From Candidatus Omnitrophica bacterium UBA6233 (GTDB lineage: Bacteria; Omnitrophota; Gorgyraeia; Gygaellales; Profunditerraquicolaceae), in NCBI GenBank assembly GCA_002440965.1, contig DJWJ01000007.1, positions 1 through 48,658 on the forward strand: a stretch of DNA of 48,658 nt. Direction: 5' to 3'. Positions 7,030 to 14,999 of the stretch are shown here, piece after piece. The position numbers and the translations under genes were made by a program. The notes below the pieces were generated by a model. The model saw nothing but the letters and a program-made list of their open reading frames with translations. It was not told where the DNA came from and ran no database searches. The stretch's first letter is position 1. Each line of letters begins with the position of its first letter.

Positions 7030-7770
7030 ATGGTTAACAATATTGAACGTCAAGCGAGAAAAAGAGCAGTTTTGTCTACTACCATAAATAGGTATATCCT
7101 GGAAGCCAACCCTATTTCTTCGGAAGAGTTGGCCGAGCATTTTGATTTAAGCTCGGCTACTATCCGCAACATCTTTAGTGAACTGGAAGATGAAGGATAT
7201 CTGACTCATCTCTATACTTCAGGCGGAAGGGTCCCCACCGAAAAAGGGTATCGTTATTATGTTGACTCCCTTTTGCTGCAGATGCAGCTTATGGATGAGG
7301 ATAAGAGGAGTATTATGCGGGAATACGAAAAAGAAATTAACCGCATGGAAGATGTTTTGGAAGAGACATCCAAACTGATTGAGCAGACAACGCATTATAC
7401 GGGAATAGTTTCATTTTTGGAATGGCAGGATAAAATGTTTTATAAGGGCCTGAACCGGATATTGGAGCAGCCGGAATTTAGAGATACCGGGAAAATGCGT
7501 TTATTGATCAAAGCGGTTGAAGATAAACAACGGTTATTGGAAATTGTCAATCGCGATTTCTCGGATGAGGCAAGGGTTTATATCGGTAGTGAATTAAATT
7601 GCCCTGAGATGGAAAATTGTTCTTTGGTTGTTTCGAGTTATCGCCGGAAGAAGAAGCTGCAGGGAAGAGTTGCGGTTTTGGGCCCGGTGCGCATGGAATA
7701 CAGGCGGATTATACCGACTTTGGAGTATATCTCGGATGTGTTAAGCGAAGCTTTGGGGAATCTTGACTGA
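7030..7770 (+). CDS. hrcA: Heat-inducible transcription repressor HrcA, short form
   Basis: Represses the chaperone operon by binding the CIRCE site 20 bases upstream. The N-terminal winged helix (about 1-75) is complete, with the recognition region LSSATIRNIFSELEDEGYL and the wing TSGGRVPTEKGYRYYVD. The C-terminal part retains the final GAF-like motif (GSELNCPEMENCSLVVSSYR followed by GPVRMEYRRIIPTLEYISDVL). At 246 aa it is roughly 100 residues shorter than typical HrcA (about 340), the missing part lying in the middle where the inserted dimerisation region normally sits. Ribosome site AAGG (7020-7023) supports ATG 7030. The stop shares one base with the grpE start (TGATG). Confidence 0.93.
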   Translation: MVNNIERQARKRAVLSTTINRYILEANPISSEELAEHFDLSSATIRNIFSELEDEGYLTHLYTSGGRVPTEKGYRYYVDSLLLQMQLMDEDKRSIMREYEKEINRMEDVLEETSKLIEQTTHYTGIVSFLEWQDKMFYKGLNRILEQPEFRDTGKMRLLIKAVEDKQRLLEIVNRDFSDEARVYIGSELNCPEMENCSLVVSSYRRKKKLQGRVAVLGPVRMEYRRIIPTLEYISDVLSEALGNLD

Positions 7771-8294
7771 TGAACGGGCATAAGGAAAATAATAAAGAAG
7801 AAAAAACTATAGTATTGAAGGAGTCTGAATATTTATGCTTAAAGGAGTTGGCGGATAAGGGGCAGGAATTTTCGGATAAATGTTTACGTTTACAGGCGGA
7901 TTTTGAGAATACCCGTAAGCGTATCGAGCGGGAAAAGCAGGATTTTATTAAATTTGCCAATGAAGGGATTATTTTAGAACTCTTAAATGTTTTGGATGAT
8001 TTAGAGCGCACCACAAGTTTAGCAGAAACGCACAAAGAGGATTTCGCCGCGTTTCTTAAGGGTGTCGAGATGATTTTAGCTCACCTTTATGAAATGCTTA
8101 AAGAATATGGGCTTAAGCCTGTAGAGGCGCAGGGGAAGAAGTTTGATCCTAATTATCATGAGGCTTTATTGCAGGTCGAAAATAAGGATTTACCGGAAAA
8201 TACAGTGGTTGAAGAATTGCAAAAGGGGTATTTATTGAATGAGCGGGTTATTCGCACCGCGAAAGTCAAAGTTTCTAAGAAAGCGGAGGTGTAA
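7770..8294 (+). CDS. grpE: Nucleotide exchange factor GrpE
   Basis: Cochaperone that releases ADP from DnaK, encoded next. The protein is 174 aa, with an acidic, charged N-terminal tail, a long helical dimerisation region (about 20-95; the RLQADFENTRKRIEREKQD segment is typical) and a C-terminal beta domain ending in the family signature region (VEELQKGYLLNERVIRTAKVKVS). It overlaps hrcA by one base, and its stop lies one base before the dnaK ATG, so the three are one transcription and probably one coupled translation unit under CIRCE control. Confidence 0.95.
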   Translation: MNGHKENNKEEKTIVLKESEYLCLKELADKGQEFSDKCLRLQADFENTRKRIEREKQDFIKFANEGIILELLNVLDDLERTTSLAETHKEDFAAFLKGVEMILAHLYEMLKEYGLKPVEAQGKKFDPNYHEALLQVENKDLPENTVVEELQKGYLLNERVIRTAKVKVSKKAEV

Positions 8295-8295
8295 A

Positions 8296-10185
8296 ATGGC
8301 AAAAGTTATCGGGATCGATTTGGGGACATCAAATTCGGCGGCAGCGGTTATGGAAGGCGGCAGGCCGGTTATAATTCCTTCAGCTGAAGGAGCGGGAGTC
8401 GCTTCAGGAAAAGCGTTTCCTTCTTACGTTGCTTTTACCAAAGATGGGCAGCGTTTGGTTGGCGAGCCGGCAAGGCGCCAGGCGGCAATAAACGCCGAAG
8501 GCACTATTCAGGCCGCTAAACGTAAAATGGGAACAGATTTTAAATTTAAAGTTTTCGGCAAAGAATACAGCCCGCAGCAGATCTCAGCGTTTATTCTGCA
8601 GAAAATTAAACAGGATGCCGAGGCTTACCTTGGCGACAAGGTTGAAGAAGTAGTCATTACCTGCCCGGCGTATTTTGACGATAATCAGCGTCAGGCTACC
8701 AAGGATGCCGGTGAGATCGCGGGTATAAAGGTTTTGCGTATAATTAACGAACCTACGGCAGCCTGTCTTGCTTATGGTTTGGAAAAAGCAGGTAAAGAGC
8801 AGCGGATTATGGTTTTTGATTTAGGCGGAGGAACTCTGGATGTTACGATTATGGAAATGGCTCAAGGAGTATTCGAAGTAAAATCTACCTCCGGCGATAC
8901 GCAGTTAGGCGGAACGGATATGGATAAGGTTTTGCTTGAATATATCTCCGGACAATTCAAGCGTGAGACCGGGATTGACCTGATGAGCGATAAGATGGCT
9001 GTGCAGAGAGTGCGCGAAGCAGCTGAAAAGGCCAAGATTGAATTATCCTCGACGGTCAGCACGGATATAAACTTACCTTTTATTACCGCAGATGCCACCG
9101 GCCCCAAGCATCTGACTATGAATATTACTCGCGCTAAGCTCGAGGATCTTATTTTGCCTATAATCGAAAGATGCAAACATCCGATAGAGCAGGCAATAAA
9201 CGACGCGAAATTAACGGCTAAGGATATTGATCGGATCATCATGGTGGGCGGCCCGACCCGTATGCCTATAGTGCAGAAATTCGTCGAAGATTATGTTGGT
9301 AAAAAGATCGAACGCGGAGTTGATCCGATGGAGTGTGTGGCTTTGGGCGCGGCAATCCAGGCGGCTATTATTAAAGGAGAGATGAAGGATGTGTTGCTTC
9401 TGGACGTAACTCCTTTATCGCTTGGTATCGAGACGCTGGGGGGAGTAAATACCAAACTGATCGAAAGAAATACCACTATTCCTACTAGAAAGAGCCAGGT
9501 TTTCTCGACGGCTGCGGATAATCAAACCGCGGTTACTATCCGTGTATTGCAAGGCGAGCGCCCTATGGCTAACGACAATGTGGAATTGGGCAGGTTTGAT
9601 TTGGTAGGTATTCCGTCTGCTCCCCGCGGAATTCCGCAGATTGAGGTTGCTTTTGATATTGACGCTAATGGCATAGTGCATGTTTCCGCAAAGGATTTAG
9701 GCACCGGCAAAGAGCAGTCTATCAAGATTAGCGCGCCTAAAAAACTATCTAAGGAAGAAATCGATAAGATGGTTAGAGATGCGGAGAAGTTTGCCGCTGA
9801 AGATGTTAAAAAGAAAGAAGAGGTAGAGATTATTAATCAAGCGGATAATTTGGTTTATGCCACCGAAAAATCCCTTAAGGACTATGGTGATAAGGTAAGT
9901 CAGGCTGAGCGGGCTGATATTGAGGCCAAGGCCAATGATTTGAAAGCCGCGATTAAAGATAAGAATGTGGATAGGATTAAAAAAGGCATGGAGGATTTGA
10001 GCCGCGCTTCGCATAAACTCGCGGAAGAGATTTATAAGCAGGCTTCGGCTAAACAACAGAAGCCTGAAGAAAAAGGGCAAAAGCCAGAAGAAGGACCGGG
10101 TCCGGCGGGTGAAAATCCTACAGAGGAAAAAAAGGAAGACATAATAGACGCGGATTTTAAGGAAGAAGACAACGGTAAGAAATAA
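8296..10185 (+). CDS. dnaK: Chaperone protein DnaK (Hsp70)
   Basis: ATP-driven foldase of the DnaK-DnaJ-GrpE cycle. The nucleotide-binding domain carries GIDLGTSNSAAAV at the start, PAYFDDNQRQATKDAG, FDLGGGTLDVT and the VGGPTRMP motif; the linker is VLLLDVTPLSLGIE; a substrate-binding beta domain and helical lid follow, and a disordered acidic tail ends in DIIDADFKEED. I place the start at ATG 8296 (629 aa) rather than an upstream in-frame start at 8239, because GGAGGT (8285-8290) precedes 8296 and the protein then begins MAKVIGIDLGTS as in the family. One base separates it from grpE; a 118-base gap with a repeat precedes dnaJ. Confidence 0.98.
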   Translation: MAKVIGIDLGTSNSAAAVMEGGRPVIIPSAEGAGVASGKAFPSYVAFTKDGQRLVGEPARRQAAINAEGTIQAAKRKMGTDFKFKVFGKEYSPQQISAFILQKIKQDAEAYLGDKVEEVVITCPAYFDDNQRQATKDAGEIAGIKVLRIINEPTAACLAYGLEKAGKEQRIMVFDLGGGTLDVTIMEMAQGVFEVKSTSGDTQLGGTDMDKVLLEYISGQFKRETGIDLMSDKMAVQRVREAAEKAKIELSSTVSTDINLPFITADATGPKHLTMNITRAKLEDLILPIIERCKHPIEQAINDAKLTAKDIDRIIMVGGPTRMPIVQKFVEDYVGKKIERGVDPMECVALGAAIQAAIIKGEMKDVLLLDVTPLSLGIETLGGVNTKLIERNTTIPTRKSQVFSTAADNQTAVTIRVLQGERPMANDNVELGRFDLVGIPSAPRGIPQIEVAFDIDANGIVHVSAKDLGTGKEQSIKISAPKKLSKEEIDKMVRDAEKFAAEDVKKKEEVEIINQADNLVYATEKSLKDYGDKVSQAERADIEAKANDLKAAIKDKNVDRIKKGMEDLSRASHKLAEEIYKQASAKQQKPEEKGQKPEEGPGPAGENPTEEKKEDIIDADFKEEDNGKK

Positions 10186-10209
10186 TTATCAATCACTAAA
10201 TCCCGATTC

Positions 10210-10290
10210 CGAATGAAATCCCAATGATTCAATGTTTCAATTGGGAATTGGAACTTGGAAATTCATTTGTCATTGGGACTTGGAATTTGG
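10210..10290. repeat. Diverged dispersed inverted repeat, copy R2
   Basis: TCCCAATGA (10219-10227) is matched by its complement TCATTGGGA (10270-10278), and AATTGGGAATTGG and TTGGAATTTGG variants fill the rest. It resembles the other palindromes in style (CATTTGTCATT) but not in exact sequence. It occupies most of the 118-base dnaK-dnaJ gap and leaves dnaJ without a visible ribosome site. Confidence 0.5.
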
Positions 10291-10303
10291 ATATTTAAAT
10301 ATT

Positions 10304-11422
10304 ATGGCGGCTGCCAAGCGTGATTATTACGAAGTACTGGGTGTGCAAAAGAGCGCAAGCCTTGATGAAATCAAGAAGAAATATCGTGAGCTTGCCTTAA
10401 AATTCCATCCAGACCGTGTTCCTCATGAGCAAAAAAAAGAGGCCGAGGAAAAATTTAAAGATATTTCCGAAGCCTATGCGGTTCTTTCTGATTCTAATAA
10501 GCGTGCGCTATATGATCAGTATGGCCATTCCGGGATAGATCAAAAATACGCTCAGGAGGATATATTTAAAGGCGCCGATTTCAATAGCGTGTTTCAGGAT
10601 TTAGGCGATTATGGTTTTGGCGGCGGCCTTTTTGATGAAATATTCAGCGATTTAGGTTATAATTTTTTCGGAGGCAGGGGTTCCCGCGATTCAGGAGGAG
10701 CCAGGCGCCGGGGCAGAGACTTGCAGATTTCTGTAAGCATAACTCTTGAAGAGGCGGCTTTCGGCACCGAAAAAACAATCACCGTCCCTCGTTATGAAAC
10801 TTGTCCTGTTTGTTCCGGAACTGGCGCAAAGCCGGGAACCAGAAGAATTACCTGTCCACAATGTAAGGGCTCAGGAAGAACGGTGGTATCTAAAGGTTAT
10901 TTTCAATTAGCCCAGACTTGCTCCCGTTGCGCAGGAGAAGGTTCGGTAGTGCAATCTCCGTGTTCTGAATGTCAGGGGCAGGGTAGGTTAAAAGTTGCAC
11001 GCAAGATTAAAGTTAAGATTCCAGCAGGAGTTGATACTGGCTCCAATTTAAGGGTTCGCGGTGAAGGAGAGGCTGGAGCCTCTTCAAAAGGCGATTTGTA
11101 TGTTATAATTGAAGTTTTGCCAAATTCGCTTTTTCAAAGGCACGATAATAATATATCAACTGAAGTCGCTATAAGTTTAAGCAAGGCCGTATTGGGTGGG
11201 GATATTATTGTGCCTACATTAAGTGGAAATGTGGATATGAAAATACCCTCTGGTACTCAAGGCGATACGATTTTTAGGCTTAGAGGAAAAGGGATGCCGG
11301 ATTTGCATGGCAGAGGCATGGGAGATGAACTGGTGAGAGTAAGTGTTGAGATCCCCAAGCGACTGACTCTGGAACAGCGTAAGCTGATGGAAGAATTCGC
11401 CCGGATTTCCGGAGAGCGGTAA
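10304..11422 (+). CDS. dnaJ: Chaperone protein DnaJ
   Basis: Hsp40 partner that delivers substrates to DnaK and stimulates its ATPase. The J domain has HPD at 35-37, followed by a Gly/Phe-rich region (about 105-135) and four CxxCxGxG zinc motifs at C168/171, C185/188, C207/210 and C221/224, then two C-terminal beta domains. Length 372 aa is normal. I use ATG 10304, which gives the family start KRDYYEVLGV. An in-frame ATG at 10232 would add 24 residues encoded by the upstream repeat and is unlikely. No Shine-Dalgarno is evident before 10304, unlike dnaK; this probably reflects the repeat occupying the gap. Confidence 0.97.
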   Translation: MAAAKRDYYEVLGVQKSASLDEIKKKYRELALKFHPDRVPHEQKKEAEEKFKDISEAYAVLSDSNKRALYDQYGHSGIDQKYAQEDIFKGADFNSVFQDLGDYGFGGGLFDEIFSDLGYNFFGGRGSRDSGGARRRGRDLQISVSITLEEAAFGTEKTITVPRYETCPVCSGTGAKPGTRRITCPQCKGSGRTVVSKGYFQLAQTCSRCAGEGSVVQSPCSECQGQGRLKVARKIKVKIPAGVDTGSNLRVRGEGEAGASSKGDLYVIIEVLPNSLFQRHDNNISTEVAISLSKAVLGGDIIVPTLSGNVDMKIPSGTQGDTIFRLRGKGMPDLHGRGMGDELVRVSVEIPKRLTLEQRKLMEEFARISGER

Positions 11423-11439
11423 GGTAAAGGAGAAATTGA

Positions 11440-11703
11440 ATGCCTACTTATGAATATGAATGTAAGAATTGCAATAAGATATTTGATATATTTCAAAAAA
11501 TTACCGATAAGCCGCTCGAAAAATGCCCGAAGTGCCATAAAAAAATAAGCAGGCTTATTGGCCGAGGTTCCGGCGTAATTTTTAAAGGTTCGGGATTCTA
11601 CGCTACTGATTATCGTAAGTCTGAAGGCAAGAGCTCCAAAAGCAACTCCTCTTCTTGTTCTGCGCCTAAAGGGGATTGTGGCGGCTGCCCACATGCCCAT
11701 TAA
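11440..11703 (+). CDS. FmdB-family zinc ribbon protein
   Basis: Small 87-residue protein of the FmdB/CxxC_CxxC_SSSS type. MPTYEYECKNC begins the ribbon, with cysteines C8, C11, C29 and C32 placed to hold one zinc. The GVIFKGSGFYATDYR segment after the ribbon is a family hallmark. The tail has additional cysteines and histidines (C73, C80, C83, H85, H87) that could bind another metal. The biochemical role of the family is not established; a regulatory name was given historically. The ribosome site AAAGGAG (about 11426-11432) supports the start. It lies 17 bases after dnaJ and five bases before the DUF1015 gene, so it probably belongs to the tail of the heat-shock operon. Confidence 0.88.
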   Translation: MPTYEYECKNCNKIFDIFQKITDKPLEKCPKCHKKISRLIGRGSGVIFKGSGFYATDYRKSEGKSSKSNSSSCSAPKGDCGGCPHAH

Positions 11704-11708
11704 TTGAT

Positions 11709-12995
11709 ATGGTAGAAATCAAGCCTTTTTGCGCGGTTTATTATAATAAAGATAAAATCAAAGATTTATCCGGGGTTGTTTGTCCTCCTTATGACGTAAT
11801 TTCTCCTATTGAGCAGGATTATTATCATAATCTTGATCCTCATAATTTTATTCATATCCTGTTTGGAAAAGATCGGTTCGAAGAAGACAAATATAAACGC
11901 GCGGGAATTTTATTTCGGAATTGGTCAGCGGAAAAGATTCTCGTTCAGGATAAAAAACCGGCTATATATTTTTACAGCCAGCAATACAGTATTAAAGGAG
12001 AGAAAAAAATACGGTTGGGTTTTATTGCTCTTTTGCGCTTAGGCGATAAAAATACTTCGGTATTTGGCCATGAGCATACGCGGATAGAGGCAAAGGAGGA
12101 TAGGCTTAAAATTATCCAAAGCGTTAACGCTAATTTAAGCCCGATATTTATTGTTTCAAAAGATAAGAAACGGGTCATCCAGCGTGTATTTGCGCGGTAT
12201 CTTAAGAACTCCCCTGCGTTTATGGAAGCTAAAGACAAAGAAAATACCGTCCATAAAATCTGGAAAATTGATTCGCCGGAAATTTTATCTTTGATAGAGC
12301 GGGGAACGCAAGGTGAAGATGCGTTTATCGCCGATGGCCATCACCGTTATGAAGTTTCCTGCGCTTATAGGGATGAGATAAAAACCAGGCTTGGAGATAG
12401 ATTCTCGGAAGATTCGGGTTTCAATTATACCTTGGCTTATTTTACGAATACCGATCCTCGCGGGTTATCGATATTGCCAATCCATCGTTTATTAAAGCTG
12501 GAAAAACCTTTAGTTTTAGAAGGTTTTCTCTTGGAACTTAAGAAGTATTTCGATGTCGAAGAAATTAAAGAAAAGAGCCGCCTTTTCTTTCTTATGGAAA
12601 AAGGGGTGCGGGCTGGGCATCTTTTGGGTATGTATAAAGATAAAAAATACTGGCTTTTACGCCTAAAAAATATTAAAATTTTGGATAAACTCATTGGCGA
12701 TAAACCTAAAGAGTATCGTTCGCTCGATGTTTCTATTCTTAATCAGATAATCTTTAAGGATATATTGGGTTATGATTCGGCCAATAAGAATAATCTTAAA
12801 TATAGCGCTTGCTCCGATGATTTTATCGAGGCCCAGGATCGAGAGCCTCTAAGTATCGCATTTTTCTTGAATCCGGTAAAAATGGAGCAAATCATTGCCG
12901 TAGCTTTAAATGGTTTCAAGATGCCGGCCAAATCTACGTATTTTTATCCCAAAGTTTTATCCGGTTTAGTAATTAACAAGCACGAGGAAGTATAA
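11709..12995 (+). CDS. DUF1015 family protein
   Basis: The family is recognised from the N-terminal VCPPYDVIS block (about 25-33), GHEHT (about 120-124) and the signature ADGHHRYE (about 208-215). The biochemical role is not firmly established; homologues have been connected with serine metabolism in some bacteria and archaea, which I mention only as a lead. The protein is 428 aa if started at ATG 11709, giving the family beginning MVEIKPF; a longer in-frame reading from 11676 would overlap fmdB and is less likely. No clear ribosome site is seen, so coupling to fmdB five bases upstream is likely. Its stop shares one base with the accD start. Soluble, cytoplasmic, no signal peptide. Confidence 0.88.
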   Translation: MVEIKPFCAVYYNKDKIKDLSGVVCPPYDVISPIEQDYYHNLDPHNFIHILFGKDRFEEDKYKRAGILFRNWSAEKILVQDKKPAIYFYSQQYSIKGEKKIRLGFIALLRLGDKNTSVFGHEHTRIEAKEDRLKIIQSVNANLSPIFIVSKDKKRVIQRVFARYLKNSPAFMEAKDKENTVHKIWKIDSPEILSLIERGTQGEDAFIADGHHRYEVSCAYRDEIKTRLGDRFSEDSGFNYTLAYFTNTDPRGLSILPIHRLLKLEKPLVLEGFLLELKKYFDVEEIKEKSRLFFLMEKGVRAGHLLGMYKDKKYWLLRLKNIKILDKLIGDKPKEYRSLDVSILNQIIFKDILGYDSANKNNLKYSACSDDFIEAQDREPLSIAFFLNPVKMEQIIAVALNGFKMPAKSTYFYPKVLSGLVINKHEEV

Positions 12996-13834
12996 TGGCG
13001 CTTTTTGGTAAACCGAAATATACGATAGTCAGGGTCAAAAAGAAGGAAATGCCCGAAGGTCTTTGGACTAAATGCTCAGAGTGTTCGGAGACTCTTTATA
13101 GCAAGTCTATTGAGGAGAACCAGAAAGTTTGCCCTAAATGCGGATGCCATTTTTCTTTAAGCGCTTATGAAAGAATCCATATGCTTTTGGATAAAGATAC
13201 CTTTCAGGAGTATGATAAAGATATGCTTTCCGCCGATCCTTTAGATTTTAAAGGTCCGAAGACATATAAAGATAAGTTGATGCAAGACCAGCTTGCCACC
13301 GGATTGAAAGATGCGGTTGTCTCGGGAGAAGGGCTGCTTGACGGAAAGAAAGTTATAGCGATTGTTACGGATTCGCGTTTTATTATGGGATCGATGGGTT
13401 CGGTGGTTGGGGAGAAAATTACGCGGGCCATTGAAATCGCGACTAAAAATAAACTTGCGCTTGTTATTGTTTCCGGTTCAGGAGGAGGAGCCAGGATGTA
13501 CGAAGGTATGCTTAGTCTTATGCAAATGGCGAAGACTTGCGCGGCTCTGGAGTATCACCGCAAGGCAAAATTACCTTATATATCCGTGCTTACTAATCCT
13601 ACGATGGGAGGGGTTATGGCTTCTTTTGCCGGAGTTGGAGATATCATTATAGCCGAGCCCCGCGCTTTAATCGGTTTTGCCGGGCCAAGGGTGATTGAGC
13701 AAACGATAAGGCAAAAGCTTCCAGCAGGATTCCAGCGTTCGGAATTTCTGCTTGAGCATGGGCTTATTGATATGATTGTACAGAGAAAGAATTTAAAAAC
13801 TACCTTAAGCCAATTACTTGATTATTTAGGTTAA
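12995..13834 (+). CDS. accD: Acetyl-CoA carboxylase carboxyltransferase subunit beta
   Basis: Beta half of the carboxyltransferase that makes malonyl-CoA for fatty-acid synthesis, working with AccA, which is not in this window. The N-terminal zinc ribbon has C27, C30, C46 and C49. The crotonase-fold domain contains the conserved SGSGGGARMYEGMLSLMQM stretch and the GGVMASFAGVGDI and GFAGPRVIEQTI segments that build the CoA pocket. At 279 aa it is of usual length. It overlaps the DUF1015 gene by one base, which makes it the last gene of the chaperone-led transcription unit. A good promoter for the next gene lies across its stop codon. Confidence 0.96.
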   Translation: MALFGKPKYTIVRVKKKEMPEGLWTKCSECSETLYSKSIEENQKVCPKCGCHFSLSAYERIHMLLDKDTFQEYDKDMLSADPLDFKGPKTYKDKLMQDQLATGLKDAVVSGEGLLDGKKVIAIVTDSRFIMGSMGSVVGEKITRAIEIATKNKLALVIVSGSGGGARMYEGMLSLMQMAKTCAALEYHRKAKLPYISVLTNPTMGGVMASFAGVGDIIIAEPRALIGFAGPRVIEQTIRQKLPAGFQRSEFLLEHGLIDMIVQRKNLKTTLSQLLDYLG

Positions 13835-13846
13835 ATTTAATATAAT
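13818..13846 (+). promoter_or_regulatory. Sigma-70-type promoter before the ABC ATPase gene
   Basis: TTGATT (13818-13823), 17-base spacer, perfect TATAAT (13841-13846), spanning the accD stop. Predicted start near 13853, leaving about 30 bases of leader with AAGGAG (13872-13877). Confidence 0.55.
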
Positions 13847-13882
13847 AAGGCTTTAAACTAAAATAGAATAATAAGGAGAAAT

Positions 13883-14986
13883 ATGGCTCAAGTAAGCTTG
13901 AAGAATGTCTGCAAGATTTTTGGGGGTAACGTTAAAGCTGTCGATAACGTTAATATGGGAATCGAAAATAAAGAATTTATGGTTTTAGTCGGTCCATCAG
14001 GTTGCGGTAAATCCACTACCTTGAGGATGATCGCGGGGTTAGAGGAGATAAGTTCAGGGGATATTTATATCGGGAACAAGCGGGTCAATGATGTTCCCGC
14101 GAAAGACAGGGATATTGCCATGGTTTTTCAAAATTACGCGCTCTATCCCCATATGACGGTTTTTGAGAATATGTCTTTCGGGTTAAGATTAAGAAAGATA
14201 CCTAAACCGGAAATTATGCAGCGTGTAAATGAGGCCGCGGATATCCTGGGTATCAAAAAATTGTTGCACCGCAAACCCAAAGAGCTTTCCGGGGGGGAGC
14301 GCCAACGCGTAGCGGTAGGAAGGGCAATCGTTAGAAAGCCGATGGTGTTTTTGTTCGATGAGCCATTAAGCAACCTTGATGCCAAGATGCGCGTTCAGAT
14401 GCGAACCGAGATTCATAAACTGCATATCAGGCTTCAGACAACGATAATTTACGTAACTCACGATCAGACGGAAGCTATGACCATGGGGGATCGTATTGCG
14501 GTGATGAAGGACGGTGTCTTGAATCAAGTTGCCGATCCGATTGCTGTTTACGATCATCCCAAAAATAAATTCGTTGCCGGATTTATCGGTTCTCCTCCTA
14601 TGAACTTCATGAACGGAAAGATTGTTAAGAAAGACGGCCGCCTGTATTTTGATGAAGGCAAGATTCAGGTGAAACTTGTCGATGATATGCGTCAGAAGAT
14701 GAATTCTTATGTCGGGCGGGAGGTAATTTTTGGCATACGTTCGGAAGATGTTTACGATAAGCTTTTTGTTTCGGAGGCTCCTCCGGAGAACATCGTAAGG
14801 GTAAATTGCGAAGTTTACGAGCCGATGGGGTCGGAGGTATATCTTTATTTGAACACCGGTAAGCATACTTTTATTGCTCGGGTTGGCGCGCATGACCGGC
14901 CGAAGATTAATCAAGAGATGGATCTTGTTTTCGATATGAGTAAGGTTCATTTCTTTGATAAGGATAGCGAAGAAACTATAGTGTAA
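13883..14986 (+). CDS. Sugar-type ABC transporter ATP-binding protein (UgpC/MsmX/MalK family)
   Basis: Cytoplasmic ATPase that energises carbohydrate importers. Walker A GPSGCGKST (38-46), Q-loop VFQNYALYPHMT, signature LSGGERQRVAVGRAI, Walker B VFLFDEPLSNLD, and the switch His in VTHDQTEAMTMGDRI are all present. The C-terminal part (about 240-367) is the TOBE/OB-type extension typical of MalK relatives (FIGSPPMNF, FGIRSEDVY). No permease or solute-binding gene is nearby, so it is likely a shared MsmX-type ATPase serving several transporters elsewhere. AAGGAG precedes the ATG. The diguanylate cyclase genes follow after 13 bases. Confidence 0.92.
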   Translation: MAQVSLKNVCKIFGGNVKAVDNVNMGIENKEFMVLVGPSGCGKSTTLRMIAGLEEISSGDIYIGNKRVNDVPAKDRDIAMVFQNYALYPHMTVFENMSFGLRLRKIPKPEIMQRVNEAADILGIKKLLHRKPKELSGGERQRVAVGRAIVRKPMVFLFDEPLSNLDAKMRVQMRTEIHKLHIRLQTTIIYVTHDQTEAMTMGDRIAVMKDGVLNQVADPIAVYDHPKNKFVAGFIGSPPMNFMNGKIVKKDGRLYFDEGKIQVKLVDDMRQKMNSYVGREVIFGIRSEDVYDKLFVSEAPPENIVRVNCEVYEPMGSEVYLYLNTGKHTFIARVGAHDRPKINQEMDLVFDMSKVHFFDKDSEETIV

Positions 14987-14999
14987 CGGGAAAATCTAT

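Noticed and set aside
8239..8295. 19-residue N-terminal extension of DnaK
   Set aside because: It overlaps grpE and lacks a ribosome site; GGAGGT directly precedes ATG 8296, which gives the invariant family start.
10232..10303. N-terminal extension of DnaJ from an upstream in-frame ATG
   Set aside because: The extension is repeat-encoded and the J domain normally starts at the KRDYYEVLG segment, so ATG 10304 is preferred.
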